From positions 1 to 64,000 of the forward strand of contig CAIKLP010000046.1 of NCBI GenBank assembly GCA_903828245.1: a stretch of DNA of 64,000 bases, given 5' to 3'. The position numbers and the translations under genes are program-made. Under the pieces are notes generated by a model. The model had not been told where the DNA came from. It did not search any database and saw only the letters and a list, made by a program, of their open reading frames with translations. The DNA is from an uncultured bacterium. Lineage in GTDB: Bacteria > Bacteroidota > Bacteroidia > Sphingobacteriales > Sphingobacteriaceae. Positions 37,215 through 47,066 of the stretch are shown here, in pieces; the first letter of the stretch is position 1, and each line of letters begins with the position of its first letter.

Positions 37215-39197
37215 TTATTTTACTTTTGAGTTGGAAGTGGTATTTCCTAAACTATATGTTAAGGGAACTAAACTTCTTTTGGGTGAAACTCTTACGTATC
37301 CTTGCATTTCTTGATGTAAGGCGCTACAAAAATCTGTACAGTACATTGGGAACATTCCCACTCTATCTGGCGTCCATTTTAGCGTTGAAGTTTCTCCTGG
37401 CATAATTAAAAGTTCTGCGTTATTTGCTCCTTTAATTGCAAAACCATGAGGTACATCCCAATCTTGTTCAAGGTTAGTAACATGGAAGTATACTTCATCA
37501 CCCATTTTAATTCCTTCAATATTATCTGGTGAGAAATGGGAACGAATGGAGGTCATGTATACATGCACTTTATTTCCATCCCTTACAACTTTAGATTCCT
37601 TTTCGCCCTTTGCTACATACTTATGTTTGTTATCATCAATTTTAAAAATCTTAGTTTGATTTTTTGAGATCAAATCTGCTGGTACAGCTTGTGCATAATG
37701 TGGTTCGCCAATTGTTGGGAAGTCTAATATTAACTGCATCTTATCACCCGAGATATCAAATAATTGTGCACTTTGAGCCAATTCTGGTCCAGTTGGTAAG
37801 TAACGATCTTTTGTAATTTTATTATAAGCAATTAAATATTTAGCCGATGGTTTCTTACTATCTCCACCTGGTATACAAATGTGACCTACAGAATAGAAAG
37901 TAGATGCTCTATCTAATACTTTTAAATCTTTTATATTCCATTTTACCACTTCCGACGAAACAAAGAAAGAAGTATATGCATTTCCTTTTCCATCAAATTC
38001 AGTATGTAATGGACCTAATCCTGGTTTTTTAACTTCTCCATATAAAGCCGCTTCATATTTAATTACTGGAATTCCATCATAGGCTCCATCAAAAGATTTA
38101 TTAGCGATGGCCGATTGGATTTTATCAAAGCTAAATACTGGAATAATTGCTGCAAGCTTTCCACTACCTACGATAAATTCACCGGTTGGATCTACGTCGC
38201 AACCATGCGGTGATTTAGGACATGGAATCATGTAACAAATATCTTTTAATTCTTTAGCATCTAAAACCAATACGGTATTTATAATTTCAGAAGTGGCGGT
38301 ATGTGTTGATTCATTATAAGTATTATGAGCATACTTAACCGATTCAGTTTTACCCTTACCAGCTTTGATATATTCTTCTGCTTTTTTCCAATTTACCGCC
38401 ATGATAAAGTCTTTGTCTTTTTGAGATGCATTTACTTCTAATAAAGTATTTGCTTGCTCGGTATTATAACAAGAGAAGAAAAACCATCCATGTGATTTGC
38501 CTTTACCCGCGTGACTTAGATCGAAGTTTACCCCAGGGCAACGAATTTGAAATGATAAATTCATTTTACCTGTTACTTTATCTACACCAATGAAGCTTAA
38601 ATGTCCTTTGAAATTTTCTTTATAAGAATTAATTGGAACATCTCCATTTGAGTTATCTCCTGGTACACTGAATCTTGTTCCTGCAACAACATATTCTGTA
38701 TTTTCAGTTATGAATGGAGAAGAATGGTTTCCTGCACTATTTGGCAACTCGATTATTTCAGCTGTTCTAAAAGATTTTAAATCAATACGAGCAACTCGAG
38801 GTGTGTTATTAGCATTTCCAAATACCCAACGACCATCAATTTCTCCATTTGTTTGAGAAAGTTCTGTATGATGTAAATCGTCCCAAGGCACCATGCCATG
38901 TGATGTATTTAACATTGGTTTTGTTTCTTCTGAATAACCCCAACTCTTTTCTGGATCAACAGAAAATACAGGAATAACTCTGAGTAAACGTCCACTAGGA
39001 AGGCCATATACACTCATCTGTCCACTAAACCCACCACTTACAAAGTTGTAATAGGTATCATATTTTCCTGGAGCTACATATGTTTTCTCAGCAGCATCGC
39101 CCGATACTGCATTGCTTGCATTTTTAGGTTTACAAGCGTTTAATATAACCATTGAACTTATCGCAAGTGCAACAGCTAGGATTGTATTTTTTTTCAT
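37215..39197 (-). CDS. nosZ: Nitrous oxide reductase, Sec-type (clade II-like)
   Basis: The 660-residue periplasmic enzyme reduces N2O to N2. It has a lipoprotein signal (Cys22 in VILNAC) and no twin-arginine motif, so export is by Sec, as in clade II NosZ. The beta-propeller supplies CuZ histidines, the first at about 109-110 (WDDLHHTELS) with others in NSAGNHSSPF and CPKSPHGCDVDP. The C-terminal cupredoxin domain carries the CuA ligands C620, C624, H628 and M631 (CTDFCSALHQEM). It follows a cytochrome c lipoprotein gene, a probable electron donor, and precedes the accessory genes nosL, nosD, nosF and nosY. Confidence 0.97.
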   Translation of the reverse strand: MKKNTILAVALAISSMVILNACKPKNASNAVSGDAAEKTYVAPGKYDTYYNFVSGGFSGQMSVYGLPSGRLLRVIPVFSVDPEKSWGYSEETKPMLNTSHGMVPWDDLHHTELSQTNGEIDGRWVFGNANNTPRVARIDLKSFRTAEIIELPNSAGNHSSPFITENTEYVVAGTRFSVPGDNSNGDVPINSYKENFKGHLSFIGVDKVTGKMNLSFQIRCPGVNFDLSHAGKGKSHGWFFFSCYNTEQANTLLEVNASQKDKDFIMAVNWKKAEEYIKAGKGKTESVKYAHNTYNESTHTATSEIINTVLVLDAKELKDICYMIPCPKSPHGCDVDPTGEFIVGSGKLAAIIPVFSFDKIQSAIANKSFDGAYDGIPVIKYEAALYGEVKKPGLGPLHTEFDGKGNAYTSFFVSSEVVKWNIKDLKVLDRASTFYSVGHICIPGGDSKKPSAKYLIAYNKITKDRYLPTGPELAQSAQLFDISGDKMQLILDFPTIGEPHYAQAVPADLISKNQTKIFKIDDNKHKYVAKGEKESKVVRDGNKVHVYMTSIRSHFSPDNIEGIKMGDEVYFHVTNLEQDWDVPHGFAIKGANNAELLIMPGETSTLKWTPDRVGMFPMYCTDFCSALHQEMQGYVRVSPKRSLVPLTYSLGNTTSNSKVK

Positions 39198-39213
39198 ATA
39201 TTCTTTTTATAGA

Positions 39214-39690
39214 TTATTTTACTCCGTCAATTTTTCTCATGAATTCTAGTATGTGTCTAGCCTCATCATCTGTTAATCCTTGATTTGGCATTCTCACTAA
39301 ACAGATCTCTAATTGAGCCTGTACCTCTGGGTCTTTATTTATCATAGGATCTGGATTAGTGATAAAGTTCATGATCCATTGTGGTTGCCTGCGAATAGTT
39401 ACCCCATTCCAACCTGGTCCTACTAGCTTTTCATCTGTAGTTTTATGGCATGAAGAACATTTTACGCCATACACTGCTTCTCCGTCGGTTGCCATGGTTT
39501 GGTCTAATGTTGCTGACAATGCTACATTTGAAAATTTACCTTCACCACGTTTTGGATCATAATCAGAAACTTCTTTGTTTTCTGTTGACTCGTTGTTTGA
39601 TTCGTTTTCTGTGGCTTCAGTTTGTTTATTGCTTCCTCCACAAGAAGCAAGTACTAGGCACATCGCTATTAGCGTGAATATTTTTCTCAT
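39214..39690 (-). CDS. Cytochrome c lipoprotein of the nos operon
   Basis: The 158-residue protein has a lipoprotein signal (Cys17 in VLASC), a Glu/Asn/Ser-rich tether (about 20-45) and a class I cytochrome c domain. The heme site is CSSCH (78-82), with Met134 (RMPNQGL) the likely axial ligand. It is the first gene of the nos operon, 16 bp before nosZ, and would donate electrons to NosZ at the membrane. Such c-type cytochromes commonly precede clade II nosZ. Confidence 0.94.
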   Translation of the reverse strand: MRKIFTLIAMCLVLASCGGSNKQTEATENESNNESTENKEVSDYDPKRGEGKFSNVALSATLDQTMATDGEAVYGVKCSSCHKTTDEKLVGPGWNGVTIRRQPQWIMNFITNPDPMINKDPEVQAQLEICLVRMPNQGLTDDEARHILEFMRKIDGVK

Positions 39691-39771
39691 AATTTGTTAT
39701 TTTTTTAAATAATTAATAGTCCATCATCCTATTTACATATTACCCATAGAATGAATTTCTCTTATCGAGTA

Positions 39772-39779
39772 TAAAACTA
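39772..39779 (-). promoter_or_regulatory. Candidate -7 element of the nos operon
   Basis: On the minus strand TAGTTTTA is a one-base variant of TAnnTTTG. The transcript would start near 39766, leaving a leader of about 75 bases before the cytochrome c gene. Confidence 0.4.
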
Positions 39780-39801
39780 CATCTGTAACAATCGTGATGT
39801 T

Positions 39802-39815
39802 ATGATATTAATCAC
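39802..39815. promoter_or_regulatory. Fnr/Crp-type dyad 1 of the nos promoter
   Basis: ATGATATTAATCAC contains TGAT-N4-ATCA, the core of an Fnr-type site (TTGAT-N4-ATCAA). Its centre is about 42 bp upstream of the inferred nos transcript start, the position of class II activators. Confidence 0.5.
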
Positions 39816-39823
39816 CTGCATAT

Positions 39824-39837
39824 ATGATTAATATCAT
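39824..39837. promoter_or_regulatory. Fnr/Crp-type dyad 2 of the nos promoter
   Basis: ATGATTAATATCAT again has TGAT-N4-ATCA, with its centre exactly 22 bp from that of dyad 1, about two helical turns. The two sites lie on the same face of the helix. Confidence 0.5.
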
Positions 39838-39927
39838 GTATGGTTTCAAAAGCTATTTAGTAAAGGGTTTGGAGGGGTTTTAAGCGGAATAGCTGAGCAA
39901 TCCACTATCCTTTTTTTTGCTAGAAAC

Positions 39928-39953
39928 AAAAAAAGCCTCACAAATGTGAAGCT
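39928..39953 (-). terminator. Terminator downstream of the tRNA-Glu region
   Basis: AGCCTCACA and TGTGAAGCT pair with one mismatch around a 2-base loop. On the minus strand a T run follows (A run 39928-39934). Confidence 0.6.
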
Positions 39954-39961
39954 TTTGTTTG

Positions 39962-40130
39962 GTAGCCCGTAGGGGATTTTTGTTTTCAACAAAGTTCCCC
40001 TTAAACTCAGAAATGGATCAAAGCGTACTGCCTCGCTATGCGCGAGTCAGCGCTCATTTTCGAGCAAATAAAAAAAGCGAGCATTTTTATTTGCTCGCTT
40101 CATTTCGCGTTTTCACGCTTTGATCATCTG
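39962..40130. repeat. Duplicated tRNA-Glu 3' end flanking a nested palindrome
   Basis: The 15-mer GTAGCCCGTAGGGGA occurs at 39962-39976 and again at 40130-40144, where it is the 3' end of tRNA-Glu. Between the copies an 11-bp inverted repeat (GATCAAAGCGT at 40016, ACGCTTTGATC at 40115) encloses a perfect 14-bp inverted repeat (40061-40074 and 40084-40097). The left copy also pairs with AGTTCCCCTT nearby to form a T-arm-like hairpin. Confidence 0.75.
40069..40099 (-). terminator. Terminator of tRNA-Glu
   Basis: Read on the minus strand, AGCGAGCA and TGCTCGCT form a perfect 8-bp stem followed by a run of seven T. It lies about 30 bp beyond the tRNA 3' end and overlaps the larger palindrome. 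Confidence 0.75.
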
Positions 40131-40202
40131 TAGCCCGTAGGGGAATCGAACCCCTGTTTGAAGAATGAAAATCTCCTGTCCTAACCCCTAGACGAACGGG
40201 CC
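40131..40202 (-). tRNA. tRNA-Glu (TTC)
   Basis: On the minus strand acceptor GGCCCGT pairs with ACGGGCT (G-T at the first pair), with discriminator A. The anticodon loop TTTTCAT on stem GGAGA/TCTTC reads TTC. The T arm is CAGGGGTTCGATTCCCCTA. The 3' end is partly duplicated 168 bp downstream. Confidence 0.95.
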
Positions 40203-40315
40203 ATTTGTTAGAATGGAATGCAAAAATAGACTTTTGAATCAGTCAAACAAAATTTATTTGAAAAAATAAGCCGAATGCCTCAGTTCCACTATTTTACCTC
40301 CTCATTCTTTATTTG

Positions 40316-40323
40316 TATTTTTG
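40316..40323 (+). promoter_or_regulatory. Candidate -7 element, possibly leaderless gap transcript
   Basis: TATTTTTG is an exact TAnnTTTG match that ends 4 bp before the ATG of the first GAPDH, so transcription would begin about at the start codon. Confidence 0.45.
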
Positions 40324-40327
40324 AAGC

Positions 40328-41335
40328 ATGAAAAATAGCATAAGGGTTGCAATTAATGGTTTTGGCCGCATTGGCCGCATTACCTTAAGAAGGTTGTTGA
40401 CAAATCCAAAGGTAACAGTGGTTGCTATCAACGATTTGGCAGATGCCGCAACTTTAGCACATTTGTTAAAATACGACTCTATTCACAGGGGTTTAGCAGC
40501 CAAAATAAAGGCCGATGGCAATAATTTATGCATTGATGATCTCATTATACCTTGTTTTGCTTTAAATGACCCATCAATGCTTCCTTGGAAAGATTTATCG
40601 GTAGATGTCGTGATAGAGTCTACTGGAAAGTTTTTAACAAGTGAATTAGCCGCCAAACATTTACAAGCAGGAGCGGGCCGCGTATTACTTTCGGCACCAG
40701 CAGCAGATAAGCAAATTCCAACTTTAGTATTAGGCGTTAACGACACGCAAATAGATTGGTCTGCAAAAATAATTTCGAATGCCTCTTGCACTACAAATAA
40801 TGTGGCACCAATGGTGAAAATATTAGACGAGCTGGGTGGCATCGAAGATGGATATATTACCACCGTACATTCTTATACTAGCGATCAAAATTTACATGAT
40901 GCACCACATCGTGATTTACGCAGGGCAAGAGCTGCCGCGGTATCGATGATACCCACTAGTACAGGAGCAGCAAAAGCCATTACTTCTATCTTCCCGCATT
41001 TAACAGGTAAGTTAGGTGGTGCAGGCATTAGGGTTCCCGTGCCAAATGGTTCCTTAACCGATTTTACTTGCATCTTAAAAAAGCAAGTAAGCGTAGCGCA
41101 AATCAACGAAGCATTTCTAAATGCATCACAAAATAGTTTAAAAGGAATCATGGAATATACCGCCGATCCTATTGTATCTATTGACATTCAAGAGAACACA
41201 CATTCTTGCGTATTTGATTCCGAATTAACTTCGGTGGTTGGGCGTTTGGTAAAAGTAGTGGGATGGTACGATAACGAGTGGGCTTATTCTAGTCGCATTG
41301 CGGATATAGTAGAACGCATCAGGTTAATCGACTAA
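40328..41335 (+). CDS. gap: Glyceraldehyde-3-phosphate dehydrogenase, GapB/plant-type
   Basis: The 335-residue enzyme has the NAD(P) site INGFGRIGR, the catalytic Cys154 (SNASCTTN) and His181. The position occupied by a second Cys in many GAPDHs is Asn158 here. The cofactor-loop segment [13 protein letters not shown] (about 191-203) resembles chloroplast and GapB enzymes that accept NADP rather than the GPSxKDWRGGR form of catabolic NAD enzymes. That suggests a biosynthetic or dual-cofactor role. It lies 25 bp before pgk and is likely cotranscribed with it. A second GAPDH lies on the other side of pgk. Confidence 0.93.
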   Translation: MKNSIRVAINGFGRIGRITLRRLLTNPKVTVVAINDLADAATLAHLLKYDSIHRGLAAKIKADGNNLCIDDLIIPCFALNDPSMLPWKDLSVDVVIESTGKFLTSELAAKHLQAGAGRVLLSAPAADKQIPTLVLGVNDTQIDWSAKIISNASCTTNNVAPMVKILDELGGIEDGYITTVHSYTSDQNLHDAPHRDLRRARAAAVSMIPTSTGAAKAITSIFPHLTGKLGGAGIRVPVPNGSLTDFTCILKKQVSVAQINEAFLNASQNSLKGIMEYTADPIVSIDIQENTHSCVFDSELTSVVGRLVKVVGWYDNEWAYSSRIADIVERIRLID

Positions 41336-41360
41336 TTTTTTATTTTTTCAATTTTTATTT

Positions 41361-42557
41361 ATGTCATTTCCAACAATAGATCAATTTAATTTTAATCAAA
41401 AGCGCGCATTAATTCGTGTCGACTTTAATGTTCCTTTAAATGAAAATTTCGAAATCACCGATGATACCCGCATGCGTGCTGCTATTCCAACGATTCAGAA
41501 AATTTTAAATGATGGCGGATCGATAGTATTAATGTCGCATTTGGGTAGACCAAAAGAAGGACCCACTTCAAAATATTCGCTCCTGCATTTAGTAAAACAC
41601 TTAGCCGAAATTACCCAATCAAATGTAAAATTCGCAGATGATTGTATTGGAGCAAATGCCAATCAATTAGCAAAAGATTTAAAAGCAGGTGAAATTTTAT
41701 TATTAGAAAATTTAAGATTTTATAAAGAAGAAGAAAAAGGCGATGTAGCATTTGCTAAAAAATTAGCGGCATTAGGCGATGTGTATGTGAATGATGCATT
41801 TGGCACGGCGCATAGAGCACACGCATCTACTACCATAGTTGCGCAATTTTTTCCTGCACATAAAATGTTTGGCTATGTAATGGCTAGCGAACTAGCCAAT
41901 GCCGAGAAAGTCTTACACGCAGCGGTAAAACCTTACACAGCCATTATGGGTGGTGCAAAAGTTTCGGATAAAATTTTATTAATTGAAAAATTAATTGACC
42001 GAGTAGATCATTTAATTATTGGCGGTGGCATGGCTTATACATTTGCCAAAGCACTAGGAGGAAATATAGGCTCTTCCTTAGTAGAAGAAGATAAAATTCC
42101 TTTGGCGCTTTCTTTAATTCAACAAGCAAAAGATAAAGGCGTAAATTTATGTTTACCCATAGACTCTATTATTGCAGATGCTTTTAGCAACGATGCAAAT
42201 ATTTCGACGGCTATGAACAATGCCATTCCTGATGGTTGGATGGGCTTAGATATTGGCGAAAAAAGTATTCGTGTAATAGAAGAAATATTAGCGCAATCAA
42301 AAACTATTTTATGGAATGGTCCGATGGGTGTTTTTGAAATGAGTAATTTTGAGACAGGCACCAAAGCCGTTGCAATAGCCGTAGTTAAAGCAACACAAGC
42401 TGGTGCGTTTTCTTTAATAGGAGGAGGAGACTCTGCAGCAGCGGTTGCCAAATTTAATTTATCGGATCAAGTATCTTATGTATCGACCGGTGGCGGTGCA
42501 TTGTTAGAATATATGGAAGGAAAAGTATTGCCAGGTGTTGCGGCCATACTTTCCTAA
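41361..42557 (+). CDS. pgk: Phosphoglycerate kinase
   Basis: The 398-residue two-domain enzyme exchanges phosphate between 1,3-bisphosphoglycerate and ADP. The N-terminal [10 protein letters not shown] and SHLGRPK segments and the C-terminal WNGPMGVFE and GGGDSAAAV nucleotide-binding motifs are present. The length is usual. It follows gap by 25 bp and converges with the second gap gene, their stops only 7 bp apart with no visible terminator. Confidence 0.98.
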   Translation: MSFPTIDQFNFNQKRALIRVDFNVPLNENFEITDDTRMRAAIPTIQKILNDGGSIVLMSHLGRPKEGPTSKYSLLHLVKHLAEITQSNVKFADDCIGANANQLAKDLKAGEILLLENLRFYKEEEKGDVAFAKKLAALGDVYVNDAFGTAHRAHASTTIVAQFFPAHKMFGYVMASELANAEKVLHAAVKPYTAIMGGAKVSDKILLIEKLIDRVDHLIIGGGMAYTFAKALGGNIGSSLVEEDKIPLALSLIQQAKDKGVNLCLPIDSIIADAFSNDANISTAMNNAIPDGWMGLDIGEKSIRVIEEILAQSKTILWNGPMGVFEMSNFETGTKAVAIAVVKATQAGAFSLIGGGDSAAAVAKFNLSDQVSYVSTGGGALLEYMEGKVLPGVAAILS

Positions 42558-42564
42558 TTCCAAT

Positions 42565-43575
<1,011 letters not shown>

Positions 43576-43683
43576 TTATTAAATAATTATACTAATGTAA
43601 GTAATAAGTGTAATAAATACACTAAGTAACTTAAAAAAAGTATTTTTATGCCATTTTTAAGGCTAAATAGCTGTTTTTGAAGC

Positions 43684-44751
43684 TTATACTTGGTACGAAA
43701 AAGCGTTGATATTCATGCCAGCACCGACCGAGGCAAATAAAACCTTTTGGCCAGCCTTTACTTCATGACCCGCTAAATTGCCTTGTAAAACCATATCGTA
43801 TAAAGTTGGAACCGTTGCGACAGAACTGTTTCCAAGCAATTGAATACTCATGGGCATAATATTTTCTGGCGTGGCTTTATCGTATAGTTTATAGAATCGA
43901 TTAATTATGGCTTCGTCCATTTTTTCATTTGCTTGATGTAAAAAAACTTTTGCTAATTCATCAATCGAAATATTTGCTTTGTCTAAACAAATCTGCATGG
44001 CTTTTGGAACATTGGTTAAAGCAAATTCATAAATTTTTCGACCATCCATTTTAATATAATTATTCTCTGGTAAAAAATCTTTTTGATTAGAACAACCGTA
44101 ATATAAATAGAAAGCTTCTTGTTCGGTAAATGTTTGAGAAGCTACGCTAAGTATGCCGCGTTTAGTTTCGGATTCTTCGGTTTCTATAATTGCGGCACCT
44201 GCACCATCTGCATAAATCATTTGGTCTCTATCGTGCGGATCAACAACCCTAGATAGCGTTTCGGCGCCTATCACCAAAACTCTTTTTGCATCGCCACTGA
44301 GTAATGCCTGTCTTGCTACAATTACCCCTTGTATCCAACCAGGGCAGCCTGCTAATAAATCATAAGCATTGCAATTATTGTTTTTAATACCCAATGCATG
44401 TTTCACTCTCGAAGCTAAACTGGGTAAAACATCGGACTGTACTTTTTCAAAAGCAACATCACCAAAATTATGTGCGTAAATAATTGTGTCGATACTTTCT
44501 TTATCGCATCCTGCATAGGTAATCGCACGCTGCGCAGCAATAAGCGCAAGGTCGGAAGATACTTGATTGGGCTCGGCATATCTTCGTTCTTCAATACCAG
44601 TTATGGCATTAAATTTTCGAATAATCGTTTCGTTATCAAGGGATATTTTTTCTCCATTTACTTCATAAAAAGAGGTCTGAAGAAAGTCTTTGTTTTGGAC
44701 AGTTTGCGTTGGAATATAACTTCCAATACCACTCAAAATTACATTGGTCAT
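43684..44751 (-). CDS. 3-oxoacyl-ACP synthase III-like ketosynthase
   Basis: The 355-residue thiolase-fold enzyme shows the FabH catalytic triad Cys136 (LLAGCPGW), His272 (FLHQAN) and Asn308 (LLGNSSVATVP). FabH condenses acyl-CoA with malonyl-ACP. This protein is longer than FabH and has an unusual N-terminal insert (VNGEKISLDNETIIRKFNAI), a pattern seen in Bacteroidota ketoacyl synthase III family members of uncertain substrate. I start at the internal ATG (MTNVILSGIG); ten extra upstream codons look unconserved. It does not lie with other fatty acid genes. Confidence 0.88.
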   Translation of the reverse strand: MTNVILSGIGSYIPTQTVQNKDFLQTSFYEVNGEKISLDNETIIRKFNAITGIEERRYAEPNQVSSDLALIAAQRAITYAGCDKESIDTIIYAHNFGDVAFEKVQSDVLPSLASRVKHALGIKNNNCNAYDLLAGCPGWIQGVIVARQALLSGDAKRVLVIGAETLSRVVDPHDRDQMIYADGAGAAIIETEESETKRGILSVASQTFTEQEAFYLYYGCSNQKDFLPENNYIKMDGRKIYEFALTNVPKAMQICLDKANISIDELAKVFLHQANEKMDEAIINRFYKLYDKATPENIMPMSIQLLGNSSVATVPTLYDMVLQGNLAGHEVKAGQKVLFASVGAGMNINAFSYQV

Positions 44752-44825
44752 GGTGCTATTTTTTAATAAGCCTTTAACCAAATATAAAAATTAGTGTATA
44801 GAATACAATAAAAAAGAAATTCCTT

Positions 44826-45815
44826 TTAATTATTGATGGTTTTCCATAACTCATCTTTTAAGGCTGTAATGCCTTGCTGCGTTACGGAAGAAAAGAATTG
44901 AACCGGTATTTTTGGAAGATCTTTCTTGATCTCGTCTATGAGCTCTTGGTCTAATAGATCGGCTTTAGAGATACCCAACATGCGGGGTTTGTCTAATAAT
45001 TCGGGATTGTATTGTTTTAATTCGTTTAACAATATTTTATATTCTTCGTGAATGTCTTTGCTATCGGCCGGCACTAAAAATAATAAAACACTATTTCTTT
45101 CAATATGTCTTAAAAAACGAATACCTAAACCTTTTCCTTGCGAAGCACCTTCGATAATTCCAGGAATATCTGCCATTACAAACGAACGACTTTCTCTGTG
45201 CGCTACAATTCCTAAATTAGGCACTAAGGTGGTAAATGGATAATCTGCAATTTCTGGTTTGGCAGCACTCACCGTAGCAAGTAAAGTAGATTTACCTGCA
45301 TTAGGAAATCCAACCAATCCAACATCTGCTAATAATTTTAATTCTAAAATTTTCCAAGATTCTTGACCGGGTTCGCCAGGTTGCGCATATCTTGGCGTTT
45401 GGTTAGTGGGTGTTTTAAAGTGCCAGTTACCTAAGCCACCTCGACCACCTGGTACTAAAATCACTTCTTGACCTTCTTCGGTAATTTCAAAATGTACTTC
45501 GCCTGTTTCTGCATCTTTGGCAATGGTACCGAGTGGTACATCTAGTATTTCATCTTTACCACGCTTGCCGCTTCGGCAATCACCTTCGCCATAAGCGCCA
45601 TTTTCGGCAATAACATGCTTACGGTATTTTAAATGGAGTAAAGTCCAAAATTGACTGTTGCCTCGTAATATAATATGTCCGCCTCTGCCACCGTCACCAC
45701 CATCTGGTCCACCCATAGCCGTTTTTTTGTCACGGTGTAAACTGAACGATCCAGCACCTCCGGCCCCAGTACGACAACAAATTTTTACGTAGTCAACGAA
45801 ATTGGAACCTGCCAT
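44826..45815 (-). CDS. obg: Obg-family GTPase
   Basis: The 329-residue ribosome-associated GTPase has the glycine-rich Obg fold (about 1-159; [12 protein letters not shown] and [14 protein letters not shown]) and a G domain with [19 protein letters not shown] and the SKADL base motif. It lacks the C-terminal OCT domain, as is common outside Firmicutes. Obg acts in late assembly of the 50S subunit. It lies 6 bp after adk and is likely cotranscribed with it. Confidence 0.97.
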   Translation of the reverse strand: MAGSNFVDYVKICCRTGAGGAGSFSLHRDKKTAMGGPDGGDGGRGGHIILRGNSQFWTLLHLKYRKHVIAENGAYGEGDCRSGKRGKDEILDVPLGTIAKDAETGEVHFEITEEGQEVILVPGGRGGLGNWHFKTPTNQTPRYAQPGEPGQESWKILELKLLADVGLVGFPNAGKSTLLATVSAAKPEIADYPFTTLVPNLGIVAHRESRSFVMADIPGIIEGASQGKGLGIRFLRHIERNSVLLFLVPADSKDIHEEYKILLNELKQYNPELLDKPRMLGISKADLLDQELIDEIKKDLPKIPVQFFSSVTQQGITALKDELWKTINN

Positions 45816-45821
45816 TTTATA

Positions 45822-46397
45822 TTATTTATTACTGTCTATTGTAAGACAGATTTGCGTGAAAATTTCTGGAATAGAACCAATCCCATTGATTGATTTTAAT
45901 TTGTTTTGTGTTTCGTAGAACGAAGCAACAGCAGCTGTTTTGCTGTTGTACTCTTCAATTCTTTTTTCAATAATAACAGGATTGGCATCGTCTGCGCGGC
46001 CAGAATCTTTGCCTCTTAAAAGTAATCGGCTTTTTAATTCTTCGTCGGAAACGACTAAAGAAATCATCATCGAAATGGCACTATTTTTACTCCCTAACAA
46101 GGTATCTAAAGCGGTTGCTTGTGCTACTGTTCTTGGAAATCCATCGAATATAAAACCATTCGCATCTTTGTTGGCATCCAATTTATTGCTGATCATACCA
46201 ATCACCACCTCATCTGGAACCAATATGCCTTGGTCCATTAGCTTTTTAGCTTCTAAACCCAAAGCGGTGCCCGCTGTGATTTCTGCTCTTAAAATATCGC
46301 CTGTTGAAAGGTGTACAAGCGCGTATTTAGCAATTAATTTTTCAGATTGTGTGCCTTTGCCAGCACCTGGAGGGCCAAAAAGTACAATATTTAGCAT
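45822..46397 (-). CDS. adk: Adenylate kinase
   Basis: The 191-residue enzyme interconverts ATP, ADP and AMP. It has the P-loop GPPGAGKGTQ, FDGFPRTVAQA and RLLLRGKDSGRADD, with the short LID typical of Bacteroidota Adk. I start at the ATG giving MLNIVLFGPPG; the nine upstream codons are unlikely to be translated. It precedes obg by 6 bp. Confidence 0.96.
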   Translation of the reverse strand: MLNIVLFGPPGAGKGTQSEKLIAKYALVHLSTGDILRAEITAGTALGLEAKKLMDQGILVPDEVVIGMISNKLDANKDANGFIFDGFPRTVAQATALDTLLGSKNSAISMMISLVVSDEELKSRLLLRGKDSGRADDANPVIIEKRIEEYNSKTAAVASFYETQNKLKSINGIGSIPEIFTQICLTIDSNK

Positions 46398-46444
46398 AAA
46401 TTCAATTTTAATCTTAGCCTTCAAAGGTAAGAAAAAAAAGGAAT

Positions 46445-47065
46445 CTATAGAAAGTTCACGCTTCCTGTATCTACATTGTAGATCGCACCAACAATTTTAA
46501 TCGCTCCTGTATTTTCTAAATCTAGAATAATTGGACTTTCGTGTCTAATTCTTTCGATGGTATGAATGACATTATGGGTTGTTACATTGTCTACAAAACG
46601 CACATTACTTCCTGTTCTGTTTTCAGTGGTTTCTTTTTCGAGTGCAATGGCTGGTTTTACTTTATTTAACAGGGCCGTTAAATTTCCTAATTCTACATTG
46701 TTACATGCACCCACAATGGCGCCGCATTTGTTATGTCCTAATACAATAATAACTTTTGTGCCAACTACTTTAGTCGCAAATTCCATGCTGCCTAAAATAT
46801 CTTCGTTTAAAATATTTCCCGCAATTCGAATACTAAAAACATCTCCTAAGCCTTGGTCAAAAATTAATTCAGCAGAAGTTCTAGAATCTATGCAACTTAA
46901 AATGGTGGCAAATGGAAATTGACCTTGGGCTGTTTCGTTTACTTGTTGTAATAAATTTCGATTAGCTTTTAAATTTTTAACAAAACGACCGTTGCCTTCT
47001 TTTAAAATTTCCAAAGCCAAGTCTGGATTTAATTCTAATTGTGTTTCTTTTGAATGTGTTCTCAT
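46445..47065 (-). CDS. Beta-class carbonic anhydrase
   Basis: The 206-residue enzyme hydrates CO2 to bicarbonate. The zinc ligands Cys58 (SCIDSR), His111 and Cys114 (GHNKCGA) and the catalytic Asp60-Arg62 pair are visible. No export signal is present, so it is cytoplasmic. It ends close to adk and begins 1 bp after the bestrophin stop, suggesting cotranscription with a possible bicarbonate or chloride channel. Confidence 0.95.
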   Translation of the reverse strand: MRTHSKETQLELNPDLALEILKEGNGRFVKNLKANRNLLQQVNETAQGQFPFATILSCIDSRTSAELIFDQGLGDVFSIRIAGNILNEDILGSMEFATKVVGTKVIIVLGHNKCGAIVGACNNVELGNLTALLNKVKPAIALEKETTENRTGSNVRFVDNVTTHNVIHTIERIRHESPIILDLENTGAIKIVGAIYNVDTGSVNFL

Positions 47066-47066
47066 G

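Noticed and set aside
40061-40099. CRISPR-like or tandem repeat array near tRNA-Glu
   Set aside because: The repeats are inverted arms of a hairpin, not regularly spaced direct repeats; no cas genes are in the window.
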